Assembly (NCBI GenBank): GCA_965203195.1
Contig: OZ241860.1
Location: 124,001 to 188,000 of the forward strand
Length of the DNA stretch: 64,000 bases
DNA from: Bin87 sp965203195
Lineage (GTDB): Bacteria; Chloroflexota; Dehalococcoidia; Lucifugimonadales; UBA3495
Reading direction: 5' to 3'
Below the pieces are notes generated by a model. That model saw nothing but the letters and a program-made list of their open reading frames with translations, was not told where the DNA came from and searched no databases. Below, one piece after another: positions 7,042 through 15,598 of this stretch (position 1 is its first letter; each line of letters starts with the position of its first letter). The position numbers were made by a program, and so were the translations under genes.

Positions 7042-9957
7042 CTATCGGAAGGATACTTGCAGCGTCACATCGTAGCGGCTGTCCATAGCGGCCACGATGG
7101 CGGCGAAGTCGGCGCCGGCGAAAAACTCGATGGCGGCGTCCGGCGCCGGGTTGCCGGCGTACCCGCGCACGCGCTCAAAAGTGCGCTCCCGTTCCCGCCA
7201 CTGGTCGGGGGTCTGGTCGGCGACGTCGATGCGCACGGCGTCGCTGGCAATAGTCACACGGCAGCGGGCCGGCGCCGCCGCCGCCCCCATCCGGTCCAGC
7301 AGCCAGGTCACGGCGGACAGGTCATCGCACATAATGACCAGGCTGTCCACATCGTCCCAGCCGGCGTTGTGCTGCGCCATATGGTCGGCCAGCCGCGTGA
7401 AGGCGTAGTCCGCTTTGAAGGTATCGCCGGTGAAATCGGGGATGCCGGGCAGCGCCGGGGCCGGCGCCGGCCCTCTGCCTCCGGCGCTTTCCGCCGGCAG
7501 CGGCGGGGGCGAAGGCGGCGCTGGCGCCGGCGGCGGCGCGGGCCGTTTGCCGGGCATCCAGACGCGGCACTCGTCATCCAGAAAACTGCGGTGGGCCTTG
7601 TCCGCCGTAATGGTTTCGCCCGTCCCCGTGGCGACTTCCAGGTCGCCGGCCTTGATGGCCGCTACGATGCAGTCGAGGAAAGCAGCGCGGCCCGTCATCA
7701 TCGGGCGCGCCGGGCTGGCGGTAAAGGAACGATGCAGCTCGGCCAGCGTCATTCCTTCCCTCTCCTGCGCCCCGCCCAGCCGCGTGTTGCTCCATTCCGC
7801 CGGGTTCAGGCGCGGGTTGGCCGGGTTCGGTATCTTGTTCCTTTCCGCCAGCTTGCCCAGCACGGCCTCCTGCCCCCGGTTGGCCTTGTCCGTAGCCACC
7901 GCGATCTGCTCGTGACGCAGCCCGGGAGCCTGGGGACTGAAGCCCTCGCCGCCGGCGGGGTAGAACAGGTGCGTCCATTTGTTTTGCACCGCCTGGCTGA
8001 CATCCTTGCCGGCCTGGGCAATTATCTCATCCAGCAGCTGCCGCTGGCGCGCCGGCAGGTTGGAATTTTCCTGCTTCAGGGCCTCGCCGGCCGCGCGGGT
8101 CACGATCTGCTCCTGGAGAACCGACAGATCATTGTTGTCGGCCACCAGAAAGACAATGGCGTTTTTGTGCTGGCGGGGGTCATTGCCGCCGCTGCGCCAT
8201 TCGTACAGCTCGGCCAGAATGTGGGCCTGGGCCGGGGCGTTCCGCCAGTTGAAGTAGTCGGCGGGCATCACCGCCAGCTGGCACTGGTTCCGGTCATCGG
8301 CGGCGTTGTCGTTTTTGCCCGGATAAACCTTGAGGCCCAGCGCGTCGCCCTTCCCCCGCGGCGCGGAGTATTCCGCCATAAGGGCGTCTTTCACCCGGTC
8401 GGCCAGGTAGTTGGGCGCCCGGAAGCGGTCTTTGCGGTCATTCACCATCCGGCGCACATTGGGTTCGCTGGTAAAGCGGTAGCGACCGCTGGCGGAACGG
8501 TTTTCGTCCAGGTACAGGGCGGCGTTGAGGTAGCGGCGCAATTCGCCGGCAACCACGCCGGCGTCATCGGTGCGGATGCCGCCGCCCTCCGCCTCCGGTT
8601 GGGGCGCCAGCACGGCGCTGACAATCTCGTGCTCGGTAAGCCCGCTGGCTTCATCGGTGGACAGGCTGCCCAGCATTATGGTGGCCGCGATTTGGGCCCC
8701 GCAGCCGGCGCCCATTTTGGCCGCCACGCTGTCCGGCCCGGCCACATCCGCGCCAATGGCCGGAGCGATGCCCTCGTGGTGCAATGTCGCAATCAGATGG
8801 TCGCTGATGGGTTGATCCGCGAAATCGGCGTGGTGCGGATGTATCAGCGCATCGCGGCTACCCTGCTCGGCTATGCGGCGGACAATGTTGGTCAGCAGAC
8901 GGATGGTGCCGCGCACCCGCTGGAAGTCCCGGTTCATCGCCAGCTGCCGCTGGATGATGCGGATCAGCGACGGGTGAAACGGGTAGGCATCCCGGAAACG
9001 CGCCTCGGCATCGTGGTCGTCCGGACGGTAGCGTTGCGCGATTGCGGCGTAAGCGGCGGCAGTTTCGTCGGCCGCGTCATCGTCAACGGCGGCAAAGAGC
9101 CGGCGGCGCAAGATGGCCGGCAGGTCGGCTTCGGCTGACGGCGTCATTTCGTAGGATTCCCGCGCCAGCGTGGCCGCGATTTCGCCCATAATGTCATCCA
9201 GTTGGGCAATGTTGCGCTGGAAAGCGTCATGGCCGGGTTCCGGCGTGGTGACTACCAGCGCCGCCTTGTCGCACTGCGCCACCGCTTCGCACAGCGCGCT
9301 GATGCACAGGCCGGCCTTGGCGCCGCCGTGCTCCGGATCGCTGACCACCATCCGCGCCACCCACTCCACCAGTTCGTCAATCAGTATCAAAACCGGGCGG
9401 TTGCCGAAAAGATTGGCGAAGTAGGCCCCGCCGGGATCGGACAGGCTGTCATCGTGGTTGCGGATGGCGTCCAGCGCCGCCGCGCCGCCGGCGTGGTAGG
9501 CAATAACGCCGGCCAGCGATTTGGCGCGGTTGCCGGCGGCGTCCAGTTTCATTCCGTCGACAACATCGGCGTTCTTGCCGTTGAAACTGACCACGGCCAC
9601 GCCATCCACAGCCAAGTCAGGGCTGATCAGGTTGTCCGGACTGCTGCGACAGACTTCGGGATGCTTGGCCACAGCGGCCATGGCAATCTGGGTGTGCGTC
9701 TTGCCGCCGCCATATACGGAGCTGAAACGGTAGATGCTGGGCTGGCCGCTGGCCTTGCCGTACTTAAGGCGGCTGAAGGCCATGCGGCACGCCCGGGATA
9801 TGGCGTCCGTAGGATAGGTGGTCTGGAAAAACTCCAGCGCGCCCTGAGGCGTGGCGATTTCTTCGCGCAGGGCGGCATCCAGATTGGCGGCGTAGCTGTC
9901 CGCGCTGGCAATGCTGTCGCGGGGCGGACAGGCAACGAGGACGGGTTTCAGTGCCAT
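7042..9957 (-). CDS. DUF499 domain-containing ATPase
   Basis: This 971-aa protein is of the COG1483 type. Residues about 40-90 read T-P-Q-G-A-L-E-F-F...T-Y-P-T-D, then a variant P-loop V-Y-G-G-G-K-T-H-T (81-89), then Walker B V-L-I-L-I-D-E-L-V-E-W (189-199), the typical DUF499 order. The middle is a long helical region with D-R-V-K-D-A-L-M-A-E-Y. A proline/alanine-rich linker (about residues 797-826) separates a C-terminal domain of about 140 residues. DUF499 ATPases occur with DUF1156 methylases and PLD/SNF2 helicases in predicted antiphage operons and share features with other large defence ATPases such as BrxC/PglY. It is the first gene of the operon; AGAGGAG precedes the start and a good promoter lies at 10086-10114. 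Confidence 0.92.
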   Translation of the reverse strand: MALKPVLVACPPRDSIASADSYAANLDAALREEIATPQGALEFFQTTYPTDAISRACRMAFSRLKYGKASGQPSIYRFSSVYGGGKTHTQIAMAAVAKHPEVCRSSPDNLISPDLAVDGVAVVSFNGKNADVVDGMKLDAAGNRAKSLAGVIAYHAGGAAALDAIRNHDDSLSDPGGAYFANLFGNRPVLILIDELVEWVARMVVSDPEHGGAKAGLCISALCEAVAQCDKAALVVTTPEPGHDAFQRNIAQLDDIMGEIAATLARESYEMTPSAEADLPAILRRRLFAAVDDDAADETAAAYAAIAQRYRPDDHDAEARFRDAYPFHPSLIRIIQRQLAMNRDFQRVRGTIRLLTNIVRRIAEQGSRDALIHPHHADFADQPISDHLIATLHHEGIAPAIGADVAGPDSVAAKMGAGCGAQIAATIMLGSLSTDEASGLTEHEIVSAVLAPQPEAEGGGIRTDDAGVVAGELRRYLNAALYLDENRSASGRYRFTSEPNVRRMVNDRKDRFRAPNYLADRVKDALMAEYSAPRGKGDALGLKVYPGKNDNAADDRNQCQLAVMPADYFNWRNAPAQAHILAELYEWRSGGNDPRQHKNAIVFLVADNNDLSVLQEQIVTRAAGEALKQENSNLPARQRQLLDEIIAQAGKDVSQAVQNKWTHLFYPAGGEGFSPQAPGLRHEQIAVATDKANRGQEAVLGKLAERNKIPNPANPRLNPAEWSNTRLGGAQEREGMTLAELHRSFTASPARPMMTGRAAFLDCIVAAIKAGDLEVATGTGETITADKAHRSFLDDECRVWMPGKRPAPPPAPAPPSPPPLPAESAGGRGPAPAPALPGIPDFTGDTFKADYAFTRLADHMAQHNAGWDDVDSLVIMCDDLSAVTWLLDRMGAAAAPARCRVTIASDAVRIDVADQTPDQWRERERTFERVRGYAGNPAPDAAIEFFAGADFAAIVAAMDSRYDVTLQVSFR

Positions 9958-10085
9958 CGGGTTTGGTCTCCTCTGTCCTTTGCGGCGGTTGCTTCCGAGA
10001 CGCGTTCCGGTTCCGCCGGATGGCGCCGGCGTGAGTGCCGCCGGCGGTTATTTGGCGGCGCTGTCCTTTATTTTTTGGCGGTGGG

Positions 10086-10114
10086 ATAGTAGCAAGGCGT
10101 TGTGCTTGGGTCAA
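10086..10114 (-). promoter_or_regulatory. sigma70-type promoter of the DUF499 operon
   Basis: On the minus strand TTGACC (10109-10114) and TACTAT (10086-10091) are separated by exactly 17 bases. The leader to the start at 9957 is about 120 bases and holds GC-rich inverted repeats, leaving room for post-transcriptional control. Confidence 0.75.
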
Positions 10115-10502
10115 CCGATTCCCTGCTGTTGCCGGAGGTCGTTGACACGGCGCTGGCATCTTATAACGGGCTGGATCCGGCGGCGTGCCGGGCCGACCGG
10201 GGCTGCGATGCCGTCAAACATTACTCTTGTCTGCTGAAATTGAACATTGCGCCGGTGCTGACACTGGCTGCTATGTTTGTCGGCTGGCGGACGAGCGCCT
10301 GGTCGGAGTCGGGAGGCGCTTCCAGGGCAAGGCGCGCCGCAGCGTCAAAGGCTGTCGGATGTGCGCCGGTGAGGTGTAGCTCGACCGCAGTCGGATGCGC
10401 GGCTGTTCCGTTACCCGCGCCGGCGGAACAACCCGCCGCGCCGGGAGTTGTGCCGGATGCGCGCAAGTGTGGCGCGTATGTATTCAGAAATCCCTGCTAT
10501 GG
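10115..10502. other. intergenic region without a convincing gene
   Basis: Nearly 400 bases between the defence operon promoter and the SprT-like gene. Open frames here are short, rich in Ala/Gly and lack ribosome sites. I see no RNA gene. Confidence 0.5.
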
Positions 10503-11219
10503 CTACGGCGCTCCGGGCACCGCCTCGGTATTCCGCCGCCATCTAATGACGCCCCGGCACTGGGGGCAGACCCGGTTGGTCATTATCCGGCGTTGCAGGG
10601 CCTGCCGGAACCATTGCCGCCCGCAGCCGCACTCGCCCACCCACCGCGGTATGCTGTGCTGCACCCGGTGGCAGCGTTCCCCCATGCAGCCGATTTCCCG
10701 CGCCTTGGCCTTCCAGACGGCATCGTGATTATGACGCGGGCCCACAATGGCGTGTGCGATTTCGTGCCGCACCGTATCCTCAACCTCGGCGCGGGTGGCG
10801 CGGCGGCAGTAGCTCACCGAAAGGTCAATGCGCTTCTCCCGGTAGCGGCACACGCCGGCGCGGGACGGCGCCAGGTCAAACCCGAAAGTCCACCCCCGCC
10901 CCAGCCGCCCGGCCGCTTGATGCTCCGCCAGCAGCCGCCGCGCCAGCTCCTCGACTTCCCGCAGCGTGCATTCCGAAGGCGGAGCGCTTTCAACAGCCAC
11001 AATCGCCCCGTAAGGCACCGTCCACTCCACGCCGGCCGCATCGCCATCGCCCCCGTCCCCGCCGGCCCGCGCCATCACCACAGCGTGGCGGGCTTGAATA
11101 CGCGTCACCGTGCCCCGCATTTCAGTGCCGCCCCGCCCGCGAAAACGCACTACGCTGCCGGCCGGACAGGCGGCGCCGGGGAAATCGGCGGTGATTCCGG
11201 CGCTTCGTTTTTCCGGCAT
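10503..11219 (-). CDS. SprT-like zinc metalloprotease domain protein
   Basis: The 238-aa protein has the zinc protease motif H-E-I-A-H-A-I (about residue 153) with a third ligand in R-H-N-H-D-A-V-W, followed by a C-terminal zinc ribbon (C-x-C-G near 196 and C-P-Q-C-R-G near 221). This is the SprT/Spartan fold order. The first 75 residues look like a small beta domain with R-G-T-V-T-R-I. SprT-like proteins act on DNA-bound proteins or are of unknown substrate. The gene stands alone. The start is the first ATG, but a start at a later Met is possible. Confidence 0.85.
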   Translation of the reverse strand: MPEKRSAGITADFPGAACPAGSVVRFRGRGGTEMRGTVTRIQARHAVVMARAGGDGGDGDAAGVEWTVPYGAIVAVESAPPSECTLREVEELARRLLAEHQAAGRLGRGWTFGFDLAPSRAGVCRYREKRIDLSVSYCRRATRAEVEDTVRHEIAHAIVGPRHNHDAVWKAKAREIGCMGERCHRVQHSIPRWVGECGCGRQWFRQALQRRIMTNRVCPQCRGVIRWRRNTEAVPGAP

Positions 11220-11420
11220 ACCTGGTAGCGAATCCGTCAGTTACGCGGATCCGGCGTCAGCCGCCGGCAATTTGCAACATTGCGCGCAATTCGGCAGGCC
11301 GGACAAGTCGTCGCCGGGCGCCAAAATGAGCTCCCTTCAAGCCGGGCGCAACCAGGCAAATCGGGGATATTTTAGCGCCAGGGTGGATACTAAATACGTT
11401 GTTGTCCAGCGTTACGCGCA

Positions 11421-11711
11421 TCACGGTTGCGAGTAGCCGCGCGCCCAGGCAATGGCGTCAGCTACATCGGCATCTGTAATCCCCTGCGCTTCCAGCTTGT
11501 CCCGCACGGCATCCGCCGAGGGCAGCCGCATCGGGATCAGCACAATCCGGTCGTCCTCGCAAACCACCTTGAAACATTCCACATCCGGGAAATGGGCCGT
11601 GGCCTCCTCCGGGATGACCAGCCGGTTGCCATTGCCCGTCATCGCCAGCATCCCGGTAAAGCCCGGTATTCGCAACGTTCCCAGACGCTCGGTCTCTATA
11701 ACCATAACCAT
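11421..11711 (-). CDS. AbrB/MazE-type antitoxin-like DNA-binding protein
   Basis: A 96-aa protein with the ATG chosen at 11711 because AAAGGAGG lies eight bases upstream; the longer reading frame would have no ribosome site. The centre (G-N-R-L-V-I-P-E-E-A, then F-K-V-V-C-E-D-D-R-I-V-L-I-P) matches the swapped-hairpin AbrB fold, and the C-terminal helices (A-D-A-V-R-D-K-L-E-A-Q-G-I) match the tail seen in antitoxins. No toxin gene (PIN or MazF type) lies next to it, so it is an orphan or a general regulator. Confidence 0.8.
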   Translation of the reverse strand: MVMVIETERLGTLRIPGFTGMLAMTGNGNRLVIPEEATAHFPDVECFKVVCEDDRIVLIPMRLPSADAVRDKLEAQGITDADVADAIAWARGYSQP

Positions 11712-11858
11712 CAGGTATCCTCCTTTCGCGGTAAGCCTATGCCGCAATCCTGATTGAGGATAATATACCACAAAGCGCCTGGAATGGAACGGAATTGCAT
11801 CCCCCGGTCTGGCGCCGGCGCATAGCAAAACAAACCTTTTCGGGCGCCAGCCGGCCGC

Positions 11859-13901
11859 CTACCGCCGCTGCGCCCCAACATCCAGCCCGCCGTACTGCAA
11901 GACAGGATATTGCCCCGGGCTACCAAAGTCCCAAGGCTCGTCGCCCTCCCCGTCGCCGTCCAGATCCAGGTTCCAGTCCGCATAAATGCCAGTGTAGCCG
12001 GTAGGCGACTGCAATTCGGCAGTAGTGTGGCCCACTCCGCCATAACTGCTGCCTTGCCCGCTGGCCTGCGTATCCCAGTAGCTGTCGGTAATGGCGCCGC
12101 CTTCGTCATACCCAACCAGGCCGCCAATGTAGAAAGCAGCGACCGAGATGGATACCCGCCCGGCGGCGTAGCTGGTGGTGATGGCGCCATTTTCGTTCCT
12201 TCCGACGAGGCCGCCAATGTCATCACCGCCGCCGGACACACTGCCCATAGCGTAACTGGCGCTGATTGTGTTGCCGGATTGTTCCCCGACCAGACCGCCA
12301 ACATAGTTATCGCCGGACACGTTGCCCGTGGCGTAACTGCCGCTGATTGCGCCGCCGTTGCTGCTCCCGATGAAGCCGCCGACAGAGTCACTGCCGGATA
12401 CACTGCCTATGGCGTAACTGGCGCTGACCGTGCCATCGCTGCTCCCGATGAGGCCGCCAACATGGTCATTGCCGGACACGCGGCCCGCAGCATAATTGCC
12501 GCTGATTGTGCCGCTGCTACTCCCGATGAGGCCGCCAACATAGTCATCGCCGGACACGATGCCCATGGCGTAACTGCCGCTGATTGTGCTACCGCTATTC
12601 CACCCGACCAGACCGCCAACATCCGTACCGCCGGACACGCTGCTCGTGGCGTAACTGTCGCTGATTGTGCCGCTGTTACCCCCAACCAGACCACCAACCC
12701 AGCGTCTGCCGGACACGCTGACCGTAGTGTAACTGTCGCTGATTGTGCCGCCGTTGCGGCTCCCGACGAGGCCGCCAACAGAGTAATCGCCGGACACGCT
12801 GCCCGTGACGTAACTGTCGCTGATTTCGCCGCCGCTGCTGCCTCCGACCAAACCGCCAGTGCTGCGATAACCGGACACGACAGCAAATACAATGCCAACC
12901 TGTTTGATGCTGCTGTCCGAAGCATACCCGAACAAGCCTACATAATAGTCCTCGCGCCGGTTGGTATAGTTGATATACAAATTGGCGATGGTGTGATTGT
13001 TGCCATCAAAATCGGCAGTGAACTTATGCCTTGCATCCCCAATCGGAATCCACCCCGCCCCATCGTTCCAATAGGTGTCGCCCTCATCAGCCGCCCCGTT
13101 CCCGTTGGTGTCAAAGTCCAAATCGGCCACCAGCTCGTAGCCGGCGCAACCGGAGTCCGGACAGCCCATCCCCACCATCGCCTCGGGAAAAGCGGCGGCG
13201 TAGCCCGGTGCCGGCGACGCCCCGTCCCCGTTCAAATCGGCGCGGATGGCAGCCAGCTGCGCCAGGTTGGACACCTCAATCAACCCGTCCCCGTCGGCAT
13301 CATAGCTGCGCCCGCCCACGCCCCCGGCAACCGGCGTGGACATCGGCGTCGGGGTCGGCGTGGGCGCCGGCGTTGCGGTGGGCGTAGGCGCCGGCGTCGC
13401 CGTTGGCGCAGGCGGCGCCGGGGTAGCCGGCGGCTCCGGGATAGGCTCGCCGCCGCCCCCGGCCGGGCAGGACGCCACGCCCGCCGGCGTCAGGTAAGCC
13501 CATTCCGACCAGGCCCCCGCGCCAAAACGCTGCGCGACGCTGGCCACAATAAACGCATAATCCCGCCCCGGAACCAGCCCCGTTATGGTGTAAGTCGTCT
13601 GCCCCCGGTTAGCGACATCGGCAAAGACGAAAGCGTCCAGCCACTCCCGACCCTCGGCCCGTACCGCCGGAATATCGTCCATAGCCACCCACCCGATGCG
13701 GTAGAAAGCCGCCCCGTCCACCGCGTCCCACGCCATGACCACGGCGCCGGCGGTTGCCCCGTCGGCGGCTCGCGCATTGGTAGGCGCCGCCGGCAGTGGC
13801 GCGTCATTATGCGCCCCCGCCGGCGTCAGGCCGGCTACCAACGCCGCCGTAGCCAGCAGCAAAGCCGCCAATCCCCAGACGATAACCGGCAGTTTGAACA
13901 T
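11859..13901 (-). CDS. secreted FN3-like / GLUG-repeat surface protein
   Basis: I take the ATG at 13901 (preceded by AGAGGTAGA); it gives a 680-aa protein with a signal peptide or anchor (K-L-P-V-I-V-W-G-L-A-A-L-L-L-A) and A-G-A-H-N cleavage-like region. An FN3-like domain follows (P-T-N-A-R-A-A-D-G ... Y-T-I-T-G-L-V-P-G-R-D-Y-A-F-I-V), then a Pro/Thr linker with A-T-P-A-P-T-P repeats, then an acidic Y-D-A-D-G-D-G-L-I-E-V-S-N-L-A-Q-L block, and finally about eleven GLUG-type repeats. It ends with another W-N-L-D-L-D-G-D-G-E-G-D-E-P-W acidic block. GLUG proteins are usually extracellular and adhesive or peptidase-like. The same signal/FN3/linker plan is used by the RCC1-repeat protein at 50044. 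Confidence 0.85.
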   Translation of the reverse strand: MFKLPVIVWGLAALLLATAALVAGLTPAGAHNDAPLPAAPTNARAADGATAGAVVMAWDAVDGAAFYRIGWVAMDDIPAVRAEGREWLDAFVFADVANRGQTTYTITGLVPGRDYAFIVASVAQRFGAGAWSEWAYLTPAGVASCPAGGGGEPIPEPPATPAPPAPTATPAPTPTATPAPTPTPTPMSTPVAGGVGGRSYDADGDGLIEVSNLAQLAAIRADLNGDGASPAPGYAAAFPEAMVGMGCPDSGCAGYELVADLDFDTNGNGAADEGDTYWNDGAGWIPIGDARHKFTADFDGNNHTIANLYINYTNRREDYYVGLFGYASDSSIKQVGIVFAVVSGYRSTGGLVGGSSGGEISDSYVTGSVSGDYSVGGLVGSRNGGTISDSYTTVSVSGRRWVGGLVGGNSGTISDSYATSSVSGGTDVGGLVGWNSGSTISGSYAMGIVSGDDYVGGLIGSSSGTISGNYAAGRVSGNDHVGGLIGSSDGTVSASYAIGSVSGSDSVGGFIGSSNGGAISGSYATGNVSGDNYVGGLVGEQSGNTISASYAMGSVSGGGDDIGGLVGRNENGAITTSYAAGRVSISVAAFYIGGLVGYDEGGAITDSYWDTQASGQGSSYGGVGHTTAELQSPTGYTGIYADWNLDLDGDGEGDEPWDFGSPGQYPVLQYGGLDVGAQRR
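12075..12890 (-). repeat. tandem GLUG repeats (coding)
   Basis: About eleven units of roughly 23-25 residues with the pattern V-S-G-x-x-x-V-G-G-L-V-G-x-x-x-G-x-I-S-x-S-Y-A-x-G. DNA of the units is similar but diverged, so the array is old, unlike the fresher repeats in the RCC1 gene. Confidence 0.85.
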
Positions 13902-14056
13902 TCCCGAATCTACCTCTGTACAGGTACAGCGTTTCATACCGCGCTGGCCGCGTTGAACCCGTAGCCAAGCCCGGCGCCGGCCGCAATATATCACGGCGCC
14001 GCCCCTGCCGGCAAAAGCCGCCGCAGCCTCCGTTTGACCGGATAGCGCCGCCCCCC

Positions 14057-14062
14057 TATAAT
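14057..14062 (+). promoter_or_regulatory. -10 box TATAAT directly before the MFS gene
   Basis: TATAAT ends 11 bases before the ATG at 14074, leaving no room for a ribosome site. The transcript is probably leaderless. No good -35 is seen. Confidence 0.5.
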
Positions 14063-14073
14063 CAGCCGGCGTG

Positions 14074-15444
14074 ATGACAGACTATACCGGCAGCGCCCGG
14101 CGCCGCCCCCGCGTCTTTTACGGATGGTGGGTTGTCGCCGCCGCATCCGTCTTGGGAATGTTCGGGAACGGCTCCATTTCCCAGGGGTTCCCGCGCTTTT
14201 TTACGCCCATCCGCACCGACCTGGGCCTGACGAACACCCAGATGTCGCTGGTGTTCAGCCTGGCGCGGGCCGAGGGCAGCGCCGGCGGCCCCCTGGTGGG
14301 CTGGGTGGTCGACCGCTTCGGCGCCCGCCCCATGATACTGGCCGGCGGCCTCCTCGCCGGCGTCAGCACCATCCTGCTCTCTCGGGCCGACACCTACTGG
14401 GAGCTGCTGGTTCTGTTCTCCTTCCTCATCTCAATGGGCAAAAGCGCCGGCTTCGGGCAAACCCTGATGGCCGCCGTCAACCAGTGGTTCATCCGCCGCC
14501 GCGCCGTAGCGATGTCCACCCTGATGACCTCCTTCGCCGGCGGCGGCGCCTTCGTCGTCCTCCTGCTGGACTGGGGCATCCGCGGCCTCGGCTGGCGCGA
14601 CACGGTGTTCTGGACGGGCGTATTCATCGTCCTCTTGACCCTGCCCATCGCATTCATCATCCGCAGCCGCCCCGAGGATGTAGGGATGCGTCCCGACGGC
14701 GACCCGCCCCCGGACGCTGCGGCCTCGGGCAGCGTTCCCGGCGCGCCCGGCCGGGCCCTCCGCGAAACCGGCTTCACCTTCCGCCAGGCCATTCGCACCC
14801 GCACCTACTGGCTGATTATGGTCGGCGCCATCATCCGGGTATCGGCCACCAACGGAATGCTGGTGCATATCTTCCCAATAATGGAACTGCGGGGCGTGCC
14901 GGAAAGGGAAGCCTCTATGTGGGTAGCCGCAATGTTCTTTCTGGGCATACCCCTGCGCTTTGTGATGGGCGTAACCACCGACAAGTTCCGCGGCAACATC
15001 CTGCTGGCCGCCGGAATGGTCGTCGGCGCCGTCGGAATGGGCGGCCTGTGGATCGGGCCGGGCCTACCCGGCCTGCTGCTGTTTGTAGTCGGCATCGCCA
15101 TCGTGGAAGGCATCACTTCCGTCAACTGGCTGATGCTCAGCGACTACTACGGGCGGGCGCGTTTCGCCACCCTGATGGGCTTCATGAGTCTGTTTATGAA
15201 TGTGGGGATGTTCATCTCCCCCTACGCCGCCGGGCGTGTGGCGGACCTTACCGGCAGCTATTACATCATCCTGGCGGTATTCACGCCCTTGTATCTGGTG
15301 AGCGCTCTGGCCTTTCTGCTCTCCACCCGCCCCAGCCCCCCGCCCAGCTCCCGCCGCCGCTGGCTGGGCGCCGAAGCCGGCGCCGGCGCGCACCGCCCAC
15401 CGGCTCCGGCCGCCCCGGCGGCCACGGGCGGCGCCGGCAACTGA
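14074..15444 (+). CDS. MFS transporter, OFA/MCT-like
   Basis: A 456-aa protein with twelve hydrophobic segments. It opens F-Y-G-W-W-V-V-A-A-A-S and has the MFS loop motif G-W-V-V-D-R-F-G-A-R-P, a central hydrophilic loop near residues 205-235 and a low-complexity Ala/Pro tail. This resembles the oxalate/formate antiporter and monocarboxylate transporter group; the substrate is probably a small organic acid. A GTG three bases upstream (14071) is an alternative start. It is convergent with the flavin monooxygenase and shares a bidirectional terminator with it. A second related carrier lies at 25882. Confidence 0.88.
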   Translation: MTDYTGSARRRPRVFYGWWVVAAASVLGMFGNGSISQGFPRFFTPIRTDLGLTNTQMSLVFSLARAEGSAGGPLVGWVVDRFGARPMILAGGLLAGVSTILLSRADTYWELLVLFSFLISMGKSAGFGQTLMAAVNQWFIRRRAVAMSTLMTSFAGGGAFVVLLLDWGIRGLGWRDTVFWTGVFIVLLTLPIAFIIRSRPEDVGMRPDGDPPPDAAASGSVPGAPGRALRETGFTFRQAIRTRTYWLIMVGAIIRVSATNGMLVHIFPIMELRGVPEREASMWVAAMFFLGIPLRFVMGVTTDKFRGNILLAAGMVVGAVGMGGLWIGPGLPGLLLFVVGIAIVEGITSVNWLMLSDYYGRARFATLMGFMSLFMNVGMFISPYAAGRVADLTGSYYIILAVFTPLYLVSALAFLLSTRPSPPPSSRRRWLGAEAGAGAHRPPAPAAPAATGGAGN

Positions 15445-15497
15445 CGCCCGTAAAGTTCCGGTGCCGGTAATCCTGCCCGGCCGCGCCGCAAAACCCA

Positions 15498-15537
15498 AAT
15501 CCGGCGGCCGATGGGTATGACCATCGGCCGCCGGATT
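15498..15537. terminator. bidirectional hairpin terminator
   Basis: A perfect 17-bp stem (15498-15514 with 15521-15537) and a six-base loop, between two convergent genes. Works for both strands in principle; the T-run is short. Confidence 0.75.
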
Positions 15538-15598
15538 CTACGGATGCTGGACTTTACGGGGAACAGACGCCGGGCGACTGCCGGCCCGGCGTTGCCTG

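Noticed and set aside
6502..9138. Plus-strand open frame of 878 codons opposite the DUF499 gene
   Set aside because: Shadow frame of a GC-rich gene; no motif, and the minus strand is DUF499.
12407..12925. CRISPR-like repeat pattern
   Set aside because: The repeated DNA is in frame and encodes GLUG repeats; no constant repeat/spacer structure.
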